From NCBI GenBank assembly GCA_947507595.1, contig OX382257.1, positions 487,001 through 551,000 of the forward strand: DNA of 64,000 nucleotides, read 5' to 3'. The position numbers and the translations under genes were made by a program. Under the pieces are notes generated by a model that saw only the letters and a list, made by a program, of their open reading frames with translations, made no database searches and had not been told where the DNA came from. The stretch comes from Pyralis farinalis (lineage: Eukaryota; Arthropoda; Insecta; Lepidoptera; Pyralidae). Below are positions 1-9,019 of the stretch, in pieces; positions within the stretch are counted from its first letter, which is position 1, and each line of letters begins with the position of its first letter.

Positions 1-299
1 AAAAAGGTGTAAGCAATTATTTTATAATTCTGAATCGCAAAGTGCACCGGGGCTCCGTAACAGACTGTTCAATCAGATCTACCTCACTTGAACTAATGAT
101 GTGTATATCTCAAATTTAGCATTTTCGAAGCCTTTTGGGGACTCACTCGACGGGAAACTCAAGGAATATTTGTGGCCCTCTGAGCCCGTCATCCCGCCGG
201 CTCCGCTGGCCCGTGAGCGGTGCCATTTGAAGAAGACGACCATACGGATATCTCGTCGCGTGTGCCTTTTCCACCGACCGGCGCCAGGCGACTGAAACG

Positions 300-950
300 T
301 AACGTACTCGTAGTATCTAACAATAAAATTATATTAATTTCTAAATAAACATGTCGGTGTGAATTCTTTTAAATAACATAAAAACAGAAAGTGGTTCTCA
401 ATTAGATGGTGTTTTTCACGTTTAGTTGTGAAAGAGAGTATACTCACGTATATACGAGTAAATGCTGTAACACATTAAGTTGTATGTGATAACACAGAAC
501 ATTGTGACGTCATAACAAAATCTTTATAGCGGATTATGTAATCCATGTTCTGTAGAGCTTAAAAACATATACAAGTTACATGTATAATATAAAGTTACTT
601 TATAATTAAAAAAATAATATAATCAATTAATTGTATACTTAATGTTATGTTCATTAACCCCGTATATTTAATAATTTACATATTTTGAAAAATTAAAACA
701 GACGAGTTTTTTTTTATTGATTTATTGTAACAATTTTTTTATTATACAGCACTTTTATAATTCCTTCGCATTTTTTTAATCCCATCTATCTCGAATCAGA
801 ATGACAGAGGTTCCAGTTTCAATCTAGCGGTGCAATAGTTTCAAGGAAGTAGTTCAATTCCGTAAATCTCAATTACTCGGCGAGCTATACGGTAAGCGTA
901 GCTTTCACCATTCACAAGGCACAGCGCCAGAGGCGATGTCGGGTGTGCAG
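300..950. other. AT-rich spacer with no recognisable gene
   Basis: Low-complexity AT-rich sequence with T and A runs. No long open frame and no repeat family that recurs elsewhere in the window was seen. The GC-richer segment just upstream (about 120-295) holds a 64-codon open frame without a recognisable motif. Confidence 0.5.
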
Positions 951-955
951 CAAAA

Positions 956-1390
956 CTATGTGACTTGAGTCCTGTACTGACGCAACTCTTCGCATTTTAG
1001 TACCTCGCGGCGTGTGGGGAGCCTGGCTGGTCGACTCCTTTGCAGGGCTGGTCTTCGGATGTGAAGCAAACAGTAGATTCCAATGGCACTGATTTTATTA
1101 ATATTTATTACACGACACACCATATGCTTCGTACAACAACGTTCGACGACATCCTCGAGCGGAGATGGAAAGCGTCTCATTATATTGTAGCCATATAAAA
1201 ATGATAACTGTTTGTTGGGGTTGCCAACATGCGGCAAGCCCCATCTTCTTGGAAGACTGTACACCAGGTACCGAGAACGACCATCGATCAGATCTATTGT
1301 GGACCTATCGCTAGAATCTTGCCAAGGGGATGGAGTGGATGTTAAACATGTGAATCCACGCCACGCAACGGGCTTCAGCGATTGAGGCAT
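956..1390 (-). CDS. Unrecognised 144-codon open frame
   Basis: A 144-residue open frame in a moderately GC-rich island inside AT-rich sequence. I recognise no domain, signal peptide or membrane segment. It is rich in Arg, Leu and Ser and contains several Cys. It lies next to an RTE LINE fragment that starts near 1539, so it may be part of an old mobile element rather than a host gene. There is no clear start context. The frame could also be a chance opening in decayed transposon sequence. I give no function. Confidence 0.2.
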   Translation of the reverse strand: MPQSLKPVAWRGFTCLTSTPSPWQDSSDRSTIDLIDGRSRYLVYSLPRRWGLPHVGNPNKQLSFLYGYNIMRRFPSPLEDVVERCCTKHMVCRVININKISAIGIYCLLHIRRPALQRSRPARLPTRREVLKCEELRQYRTQVT

Positions 1391-1538
1391 TGGCTGTCAG
1401 CCTACATATGGTGAGGGTGCAATCTGGTCACGCAACTGACTCCACCCATACACGGTCACGGGTGCACTCATTAAAAAAAAAATTACTTAAACTACTAGAA
1501 AATATTTAAAAAATAACTACTATTTAATCTATCTATCT

Positions 1539-1999
1539 ATAACTTCACGTCAAATCCCTTGCGGGGTAGGCAAAGTGAACCGAGCGCCACGTGACTCGAT
1601 CCTTACATACCTCACTCGCTTCTTTAACATTCATTGCTCTTTTCATGCACGCTCGCCGGTTTGTAGGGCTCCTGACATCACCTTCTGATATAACACGACC
1701 AATTTGGTCATGGTAGGTAAGTCTCGGCCTTCCTCAGCTCCTACATCCTTCCACTTTTGCGTTGTATATCTGCTTCGTCATTATTTCATATTGCATTCTT
1801 TCTACATATCCGAACCAACGGAGCCTGCCTCTTCTCATTTACCACCGACGTTCTCTTTCAGACAAACTCTGCTTCTAACCTTATATTTGCGAATACGGTC
1901 TACAAGCGTTACGCCACAAATTTTGTGCAACGCTCGCATTTCAACCGCGTTTATCCTGCTTTCATGCTCTCTCTGCCATATCCAGCCCTCGCTTCCATA
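1539..1999 (-). mobile_element. RTE-clade LINE, 5'-truncated 3' fragment
   Basis: Read on the minus strand this matches the C-terminal coding end and 3' end of the RTE element at 7402-10565, in the same order: the segment for the region after the reverse transcriptase, then the conserved end that appears on the plus strand as 'cttcacg..aaatcccttgcggggtagg'. The frame is broken by several substitutions. The match stops at about 1999, so the copy is heavily 5'-truncated, as is usual for LINEs. A (TCTA)n-like stretch flanks its 3' end. Confidence 0.8.
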
Positions 2000-2209
2000 A
2001 GAAAGCTGTGCACAGGTGGCTATACTATTTAATAAATACTTTTTAAATGTATTCAAAGGAGAAGTATTATTGTACACCGTCGGGAGTAATCAAGGACACG
2101 GTGCTCAGACACGGGGAGTGGTTACCGTAGCTTTGAATGCTTGCAGTACGCTTTGCATACTCGTTGAGAGCAGTGATCGCCTGGTAGATAAAGAACCGGC
2201 TTGTTGACC

Positions 2210-2460
2210 GTCCGGGCCGCAGTTGGAATCCTGATGCGTACCACTAAATTCGTGTTTTCTGACTTATGTACATATTTGTAATTACCACTCGCTCAGCGGT
2301 GAAGGAAAACATCGTGAGGAAACTCGCACGACAAAGAAATTATACTTCGAAAGACATGTGACCTCACTAAGGTCTGATTTTCCCTCTGGGTTGTGGAAAT
2401 CTGTCGGCAGTCTCCCTATGTGCGTTAAATCTTTAGGCTTGGGTGGCGGATTCCGCCAAT
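2210..2460 (+). mobile_element. SINE family 2 copy
   Basis: Shares the segment 'ttgtaattaccactcgctc' followed by 'gcggtgaaggaaaacatcgt' with copies near 10579, 24345 (minus strand) and 38075. The 3' part (about 2385-2460) also matches 6485-6625 and 38170-38290. The family is recognised from its copies within this window and from its likeness to common lepidopteran SINE sequence. Confidence 0.6.
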
Positions 2461-2841
2461 CCTAATCGATTAGTAGCTAAGAAAAATAACACGTACTTCA
2501 TTTTCTCTTCGATATACCGTTTAAGAAGTTTGAGAAATAGCGAAGCCAAAATTGTCAACATTGTATCCAATGCTTCCAAACGAGTCACATTCTGACAGCG
2601 GCGCGTCGCGACACCGACCAACATTCATTCTTCATTCGACGTTCAAAATTATTTGTGACAACGATCAAACAATATTCGCTCGCAGTCGGATCTTTTCAAT
2701 ACAAACAATCAATTTCAAACAAAAATATAACATTTTTGTACAAAATTGAATAAAATGAAAAATGAAGGGTGAAACGGGAGCAATATTTGACTTTTGATGA
2801 AATATTGAATTTTACGACTCGCTTACCGTTAGTGAATACAA

Positions 2842-3069
2842 ATGGATTCAGTGGCGGACGAGGGGCTCGTGCGGGGAGCGGGGAGCGCGGCGGTGGGGAG
2901 CTGTTTCAAGATAGATAAAATAGAGGTCAAAATAGACATCAAACGCGCCAACACACGATATATTCTAACATCAATAGCCACGAGTCCAGCGCAAGTCATG
3001 TCTCTCTCTCTATTAACTATAAAAGTTCTTTGCCCGTGGTTTGTTTGGTTGCAGCGGTCAATACTGTGA
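2842..3069 (+). CDS. Unrecognised 75-codon open frame
   Basis: A short frame beginning in a GC-rich patch and ending in a hydrophobic stretch (residues about 50-75, rich in Leu, Val and Trp). No family is recognised. It lies just upstream of the hammerhead-associated repeat at 3147. It may be chance or non-coding. Confidence 0.12.
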   Translation: MDSVADEGLVRGAGSAAVGSCFKIDKIEVKIDIKRANTRYILTSIATSPAQVMSLSLLTIKVLCPWFVWLQRSIL

Positions 3070-3146
3070 CTGGGTCAATACTGTACGTAGACACTATTTG
3101 TTGACATTTTGTTTAATTCAATTCAATAATTAATAATAAAATACAT

Positions 3147-3290
3147 GTTAATAGATTCAGGCGTTACTTTGCGAAAATCAAATTTACATAATCATGCTTT
3201 AAAAGCATGTTATTCCACGACTACCATCTACAGCGCTTGAGGATGCCTGGTGGCGAAACACGTGTCGTAGAGACGAATACAAATATAAAC
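3147..3290 (+). repeat. Left end of hammerhead-associated repeat, with inverted terminal sequence
   Basis: Positions 3147-3185 are the reverse complement of 61191-61229 over 39 bases with one mismatch. About 40 bases further on come a conserved segment ('agcatgttattc', 'catctacagcgc') and the hammerhead-like core at 3228-3270. The matching GC-rich body is found at 4390-4625, so this copy is probably one element split by the Jockey-like fragment at 3600-4385. Confidence 0.6.
3228..3270 (+). ncRNA. Hammerhead-ribozyme-like core (decayed copy 1)
   Basis: The order is TTGAGGA (3237-3243), stem II GCC/GGC with a 4-base loop (3245-3254), GAAA (3255-3258), then the palindrome ACACGTGT (3258-3265) ending GTC at 3266, the expected cleavage position. 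The canonical core is CUGANGA, stem II, GAAA, stem III, UH. Only the first core base differs (C to T). A very short palindromic helix III is typical of the minimal hammerheads in Penelope-like elements and retrozymes. The proximal part of stem I is poorly conserved here, so this copy may be inactive. Confidence 0.5.
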
Positions 3291-3599
3291 AATACAAATA
3301 TATTTATTTACCAAAAATTTTTCTTACATAAATTACACCATAACATTCAACGACACAAACAAACGAATCGTCAATTACCGATTATAATACCTTGTCCGTT
3401 ATCAGTGGAGCCCGCACTGGGCGTAGCCCGTCGCGGGGACCAAAACATCTTGGGATTACCTGTGACATATATGACAATACGATACAACGTCCCAAAGCCA
3501 AAAGTTTATGATTAAAAATTTAAAAAATAATATTACAATAAAAATGGGGATTTTAAACAATTCAACATCCTAGAACCTACAAAAACAGCAACAACGATA

Positions 3600-4385
3600 G
3601 AATTCTAGGGAATTATTCAGGCTCCGCATAGTCCCAAGTCATTAAAAATGAGATAAGAATTTCTTTTGCCTTGCGGGTGGTGTGCTGGCTTATGTCAATT
3701 TTCTTCATCATTTTGTAGTATAAAAATGGAAACATAGCGTTAGAACGTTTTGCACAAGATGCCGTGATCGTTGGTACTGTCGTTTTAAAGATTCGCATCT
3801 TAAGTTTAACAATATATATACTCAGGGGAGTTAAGCACAATTTTATGCGTTGATAGTACTGCGTGTAAGATATATCATCTGAAGCTAAAATTTCCGCGTC
3901 TCTATAGACCGACACGGTAGGGTATCGAAAAGGTTTATTGTACATTACCACGGACCTCTGAGCTCTTTCCAGTTTGATAATGGAGGAGGTAGCAGAGCTA
4001 CCCCAGACCGAAATGCAGTACGTAAGTACAGACTGACAGAGTGCAAAGTAAATTGTTTTCAGAAGCTTCTTATCTGCTATATTACGAAGTGCTTTCATAA
4101 CAAATATAAGTTTCCTCGTTCTACTCGAAACCGTATCAATGTGATCCCTAAATGACAGCTTGTCATCGATAACAATACCTAAATATTTAACTTTATTTGA
4201 AATATTAATTTTGTTGCAATCGCAGACTATATTCGTATCGGCAAAAATGGATGTGGGTTTGATACCACATGTGTGAATTATAAAATCAGGTATACAATTT
4301 GGTGCTGATGCAATCGTTTTATGAAGCAGAGATATTTAGTTTCCGAATAGTTTAGGGTGAGAAGATTGTTATTCAACCAGGAGCA
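3600..4385 (-). pseudogene. Jockey-like LINE reverse transcriptase C-terminal fragment
   Basis: Minus-strand reading gives the post-catalytic part of a non-LTR reverse transcriptase: a 'KYLGIVIDDKLSF' segment (about 4140-4180), then a 161-codon frame (4098-3613) with 'LTYCISVWGSS' and 'LERAQRSVV', the usual 'thumb' pattern of Jockey-superfamily elements. The catalytic YADD segment is missing, so the copy is 5'-truncated. A frame change is needed near 4330. It appears to have inserted into, or lie within, the hammerhead-associated repeat (3147-3290 and 4390-4625). Confidence 0.75.
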
Positions 4386-4389
4386 AACC

Positions 4390-4625
4390 TTGACGACGAC
4401 CTAAGCACTCAGGGCCGCGACAGTGGCGGGTGCATGCGGTTCACATTTCAGATGGCGGACACTCGCAGAGACGACCGGAGCAGGCGAGGCAGAGACGACC
4501 GGAGCAGCCATGGCAGCGGCGGCATGCATCTACTGACGGTAGTGGGTGGGTGCCGGCCGGCAGTAGTTCACACGAACTAATCGGGAGCGGAAGCAGACAA
4601 AGTAGTTTAGATCAAATTGCCAATA
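4390..4625 (+). repeat. GC-rich body of hammerhead-associated repeat, copy 1
   Basis: Matches 60966-61190 (same strand) and 49960-50185 and 47030-47220 (minus strand). It contains repeated GACGACCGGAGCAG units and ends in 'gtagtttagatcaaattgcc'. A short reading frame ending HLLTVVGGCRPAVV is kept in three copies. Function unknown. Confidence 0.6.
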
Positions 4626-5084
4626 AAATATATGTATATGATTTATTGAGGGACGATACATACAGTATATTGGTAATCATAACTCATTTGCTCCGTAAGG
4701 CAGAAAGTATGTGGCCGGGGACAGCTCAATTAAACTTATTTTACAGTGATTCTTAATACGTGAAATTAGATGTTCTTCTTTTAATTGACTTTAATAACCG
4801 TAATAATATTGTGATTTGTCGAAGTCGAGAACTTTATTTTCTTCCTTACAGTTTTGGCACTCGGTTTACATTCGAAATAATTATTGATATGCTTAAGTAT
4901 ACTTCGTCATGTAACACAATTTAACTCACAGAAGTCTCTTAGGTATAATCCTTAAAAGTCTGTAATTTTGGTATTAAAAATAACATGTTGTGAAATAGGG
5001 TATTTATGTGTATTTGATACTTTTTTTTAATTTAATCTCTTCATGTATTATTTCATTAGTACATAGTGTTTTGTTTGCTGCGTC

Positions 5085-5342
5085 CGTGGTGTCACAAGGC
5101 TGGTTTCGGCTGAAAATCAGTGTCGGGTCTGTCACACAGGTTTCGACAATATACTGAGCCGAGACCAATTTGTAACATCACATAATACTGTTAGCTGTTA
5201 TCATTAGTTTGTTTTATGTATGTGCATATTTGTCTTAATTTTGTGTCTAATTAACTTTACAACATAGTTACGTATATATTGTACAGTGTTGTGTGATGTA
5301 CAAATAAATGATTTTCTTTCTTTCTTTCTTTCTTTCTTTTTA
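5085..5342 (+). mobile_element. LINE 3' untranslated end with (CTTT)n tail
   Basis: An AT-rich, non-coding segment ending in an AATAAA-like signal ('tacaaataaatg', near 5302) followed at once by a (CTTT)n tract at about 5310-5340. This arrangement is typical of a LINE 3' end that terminates in a short tandem repeat. No coding part remains, so the clade is not certain. Confidence 0.45.
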
Positions 5343-5480
5343 TATGCAAATACCTAATTGACATTTTCATGACTATGTTAGGCATTATTTTATACACTGT
5401 AACTGTAGAATACGGTAGTACCATCCTTAATGTAACCTGTATTCATGGAAGATAAACGAAAATAAACGACAACAAAGGTG

Positions 5481-5592
5481 TCACCGCGTGGGGGATATTT
5501 AATGTATTGCAAGCGTTCATAGGCTACGGTAAACGCTTTACATCAGGTGGACCGTAGGTATGCTTGTACTCGCCACAAGGTATATAAAAAAG
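5481..5592 (+). mobile_element. tRNA-headed SINE (family 1), 3' fragment
   Basis: Matches the tail of family 1: 'ttgcaagcgtt' then 'ctttacatcaggtgg' and a terminal A tract. Only the last 110 bases are present. Confidence 0.7.
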
Positions 5593-5776
5593 CTATCATT
5601 TATATTTAAAATTGATAGGGTATTAAGGGCAAATCTCTGGTGGAAATAAGGGTCGCTTCTCTATTTTGATTTCTGGTAAAGCCTATATATAACACCAGTT
5701 CAGTGTGTGCACAACTCTCTAGCTCGGTAAAAAGACACCGCCGCGGTCGCTCTCTGATGTTTCCACGCGAGGCTCC

Positions 5777-5983
5777 CTAACGCCCTGTGTGCGCGCCCCC
5801 TAATTGTCGTAACGATCCCTTAATGCGGCCGTCGAGTGCGGGCCTCGTCCTGGAGACGCATTTCAATAAACTACGGCGGCACTTACGTTTTAGAGAAGTG
5901 TACAGTTTCGGAGATAGTGTTACGAACATGACGCCGGTATAATATATTTTGACGGCGACATCTTCGCATGTGTCTGTCTGCAT
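5777..5983 (-). other. GC-rich segment with an unrecognised short open frame
   Basis: A 68-codon minus-strand frame with no recognised motif lies in a GC-richer island (about 5730-5990) between two SINE copies. It may be a remnant of unique sequence. I see no evidence that it is expressed. Confidence 0.12.
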
Positions 5984-6007
5984 TAGGGATCAGTGACAGG
6001 GTTTCTT

Positions 6008-6386
6008 TTTTTTTATACTTATACTACGTCGGGGGGCATACAACCATACGGCCCACCTGATGTAAAGCGGGTACGGTAGCCTATTAACGCTTGCGATATT
6101 TTAAGTATCACTCGCGCGATGCTCCTCTGCTGCTTACAGAACCCCTTAGGAGCTTACTGGTGACCTCACTCACACGCAGGATCACAATAACACTCAGAGG
6201 AGTTGTTATTCTGGCTGCGGTTTTTTGTGAGGTGGAGGTACTTCCCCAGACGGGCTGCTTCGATGCGCTCTGCCTCTCTTAAACCATCCAGACCAAGACA
6301 AACAGACATGTTCATGCACATAAATGTTTCCCTTGTGTAGGAATCGAACCCACAAGCGTTGGTGTCAAAGTCGCGAACACACATAA
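6008..6386 (-). mobile_element. tRNA-headed SINE (family 1), near full length
   Basis: On the minus strand the copy runs from a tRNA-like B box (read on the plus strand as GGAATCGAACCC near 6341) through the conserved middle ('ggtggaggtacttccccaga' on the plus strand) to the LINE-like tail, ending in an A tract (plus-strand T run at 6008-6016). The A-box part of the head is lost. A second copy follows in the opposite orientation at 6628-6868. Confidence 0.8.
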
Positions 6387-6484
6387 TCTTATGTTTGAAT
6401 CGGTACTCCTGGCGTTTCATAGTCTCAGCCTACCCGCGACGCGAGGAAACCCGCTCGTTCAAGACAGTATATCTCGAGAGACGA

Positions 6485-6625
6485 GTGACGCCTGGAGGTA
6501 GGTTCGGTTCCCTCCAGGTTGTGGGGGTCTAACGGCAGTCGTTACATGTCAAAATCAGGAGCTTCACCAAATCCTTTGGCTCAACGCGCCAGCCCCGATG
6601 GAAATGGGACAACGCTAGAAGTGAC
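6485..6625 (+). mobile_element. SINE family 2, 3' part
   Basis: Matches the tail of the copies at 2210 and 38075: 'ggtctaacggc' then 'cttc(a/g)ccaaatc(c/g)tt(t/a)ggct'. It is joined directly to the family-1 SINE at 6628. Confidence 0.5.
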
Positions 6626-6627
6626 AC

Positions 6628-6868
6628 TTTCTGGGGAAGTACCTCCATCACACAGAAAATCGTACCCAAATAACAACTCCCCAGAGGGTTCTTGTATTCC
6701 CGCGCGTGAGTGAGGTCACCAGTAAGCTCTCAAGGAGTTGCTGTGTAAGCAGCAGCAGAGGAGGCATCGTGCGAATGATTTGCTAGCGTTAATAGGCTAC
6801 GGTACCCGCTTTACATCAGGTGGGCTATATGCTTGTATGCCTCCCGACGTAGTATAAAAAAATCTAAC
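6628..6868 (+). mobile_element. tRNA-headed SINE (family 1), 3' 240 bases
   Basis: Same sequence as 6008-6386 but in the opposite orientation: 'ctggggaagtacctccatc', 'gcagaggaggcatcg', 'cgctttacatcaggtgggc' and the terminal '(g)tataaaaaaa'. The head is missing. Confidence 0.8.
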
Positions 6869-7199
6869 GTCGCTGTATTGTTACCTCTAGAATATCTGGT
6901 GGTATCGAATTATCCTCATTACTGCAATTTTCGGACATTGTCGCTCATTTTAGTTCAGGTGGGTCCTATGCTTGATTGCCTCCCAAAGTTGTATACAAGA
7001 TAAAATTGAATTCAATGGTACAAATAATAATCGTAACTTACGCTACAATGACAAAATAGCTCCTACAACGTATTCTTTGTTCTGTGCCCTGAATTACACG
7101 TTCGATATAAATAACCTGTATTTTTGTCTTGAATATTTTTTCGATAAACATCACATAAATTGCCTTCGAAATAAAATACGAAAATAATTTAGTAAAGGA

Positions 7200-7330
7200 A
7201 ATAACATGATACTGGCACAGTGTACCGGCGACGGGCGGCCACAGCGCACGCCGCGGCCGGTACCTCCGCTTCGAGCGAACGCTCGATCAGTACGTGCCTA
7301 GGACACGATAGTAGCAGCGTGATCGACGCG
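7200..7330. other. GC-rich island without recognised gene
   Basis: A short, CpG-rich island in AT-rich surroundings, not matched elsewhere in the window. No long frame on either strand. It lies upstream of the SINE that hosts the full-length RTE and may be unique host sequence. Confidence 0.3.
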
Positions 7331-7388
7331 CCTTGTCCTGCGAACGATGGTTGGTTGGCACGGTAATCCCACTAAATTAGTTTTTTTT

Positions 7389-7401
7389 AATTTTTGTACA
7401 C
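7389..7401. repeat. Target-site duplication of the RTE element, left copy
   Basis: AATTTTTGTACAC, identical to 10566-10578. It abuts the 3' end of the minus-strand RTE. Confidence 0.9.
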
Positions 7402-7410
7402 TCTCTAACT

Positions 7411-8994
7411 TCACGCCAAATCCCTTGCGGGGTAGGCAGAGAGAACCGAGCGCCACGTGACTCGATCCTTACATATCTCACTCGCTTCCTTAACATTCAT
7501 TGCTCTTCTCATGCACGCACGCCGGTTTCTAGGGCTCCTGACATCACCTTCTGATAGAACATGACCAATTTGGTCATGATAGGTAAGTCTTGGCCTTCCC
7601 CGGCTCCTACATCCTTCCACTTTTGCATTGTATATCTGCTTCGTCATTCTTTCATCTTGCATTCTTTCTACATGCCCGAACCATCGGAGCATGCCTCTTC
7701 TTATTTTAACACCGACGCTCTCTTTCAGACCAACTCTATTTCTAACATCATCATTGCGAATACGGTCTACAAGCCTTACGCCACAAATTTTGCGCAGCGC
7801 TCGCATTTCAACCGCGTTTATTCTACTTTCATGCTCTTTCTGCCATACCCAACTCTCGCTTCCATAAGTTAGCGTTGGGACCAACACTGCATTGTGTATA
7901 GCGAGTTGTGCCTTCTGGCTCAGGATTTTACTGCCAAGAAGTTTTCCCAACGCTCCATTCACACTATTCCCAGCACTCACTCGTCTTTCCACATCTGCGG
8001 TGTACCTTCCATCCCTACTGAAAGCGCATCCAAGATATACAAACTCATCCACTTGTTCCAACACTTCATCATCAATCGTAATCCTTACATTAGTTCTGGA
8101 TTCTTCTCTTTCAAATACCATTATCTTTGTTTTCTTCGCGTTCAGTAGTAAGCCTTTCTCCATACATTCGTCTTTCATCGTTGTGACCAGTGTTTGCAGT
8201 TTAGATGGTGTATCTGCTAATAGCATGGCATCGTCTGCATACAGCAGACAGTTCATCACTTGGTCACCCATGCGCAATCCCACATTCGTTGACCTTATTC
8301 TCTGCAGACAACTATCGAGATACAGGATAAACAGCCTAGCAGATAGCATGCAACCCTGTTTGACACCAATTTTGACATCAAACCAGGGTGACATGCCACC
8401 GTCTATCCGCACACATGCTGAGCAATCCTTGTAAGTGGACTGCACAGCACGGAGCAGTGAACCGTCAATCCCATATCTCGGCAATATGTCCCACAGTTCC
8501 TTTCGCACAACCCTATCAAAGGCTTTCTCAAGATCCACAAAACCGCAGAAAACCTTCCGGTCTATGGCCAGATGCTTCTCTACGATATTGCGGAGCGAGA
8601 AAACTTGATCCGTACATCCCCTTCCATTTCGGAAACCTCCTTGTGCGTCCCACAGCATTTCATCGGATTTCACCCTCATTCTCCTTTCAATCACCTTTCT
8701 ATATACTTTTGCTGCTAAGCTGATCAAACTGATGGCCCTATAGTTGGCGCAGTCCATGCGTGACCCCTTGCCTTTATACAAGGGCACGATGACTGCGCGT
8801 CTCCAGTCCATTGGGACCCTTCCAGTTCTCCAGCATAGGTTGCATAGGTACCAGAAGGCGTCCCGGACGTAAGTGCCACCTAATTTGATCATCTCAGCTG
8901 TGATCAGATCAATTCCCGCTGATTTTCCATTTTTCAAGCTTCGTATCGACCATTCGATCTCATCCATAGTTATGCCTTCGTCGGACGCCGTCAA
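7411..8994 (-). CDS. RTE reverse transcriptase and C-terminal region (527 codons)
   Basis: The reverse transcriptase of an RTE-clade LINE, which copies element RNA into DNA at a nicked genomic target. Visible motifs are 'NGKSAGID' (about 22-29), 'IVPLYKGKG' (69-77), 'NYRAISL' (84-90), 'QGGFRNGRGCTDQ' (118-130), the first catalytic Asp in 'FVDLEKAFD' (D154), 'GVKQGCMLS' (210-218) and the catalytic YADD (252-255). The C-terminal part carries 'YGSESWVWQ' and 'RWFGHVERMQ', typical of RTE proteins, and ends 'YPARDLA'. The frame is open throughout. The true protein would start in the upstream endonuclease frame, so the Met at 8994 is only the first Met after the deletion and probably not a real start. 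Confidence 0.9.
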   Translation of the reverse strand: MTASDEGITMDEIEWSIRSLKNGKSAGIDLITAEMIKLGGTYVRDAFWYLCNLCWRTGRVPMDWRRAVIVPLYKGKGSRMDCANYRAISLISLAAKVYRKVIERRMRVKSDEMLWDAQGGFRNGRGCTDQVFSLRNIVEKHLAIDRKVFCGFVDLEKAFDRVVRKELWDILPRYGIDGSLLRAVQSTYKDCSACVRIDGGMSPWFDVKIGVKQGCMLSARLFILYLDSCLQRIRSTNVGLRMGDQVMNCLLYADDAMLLADTPSKLQTLVTTMKDECMEKGLLLNAKKTKIMVFEREESRTNVRITIDDEVLEQVDEFVYLGCAFSRDGRYTADVERRVSAGNSVNGALGKLLGSKILSQKAQLAIHNAVLVPTLTYGSESWVWQKEHESRINAVEMRALRKICGVRLVDRIRNDDVRNRVGLKESVGVKIRRGMLRWFGHVERMQDERMTKQIYNAKVEGCRSRGRPRLTYHDQIGHVLSEGDVRSPRNRRACMRRAMNVKEASEICKDRVTWRSVLSAYPARDLA

Positions 8995-9019
8995 CGTGGA
9001 GTAAGCATCCGACTCACTC

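Noticed and set aside
5310..5340. (CTTT)n tract as a functional element
   Set aside because: It is best explained as the tail of a LINE 3' end or a plain microsatellite.
7561..8723. Plus-strand open frames up to 180 codons over the RTE reverse transcriptase
   Set aside because: Antisense shadows of the minus-strand RT, which has all the expected motifs.
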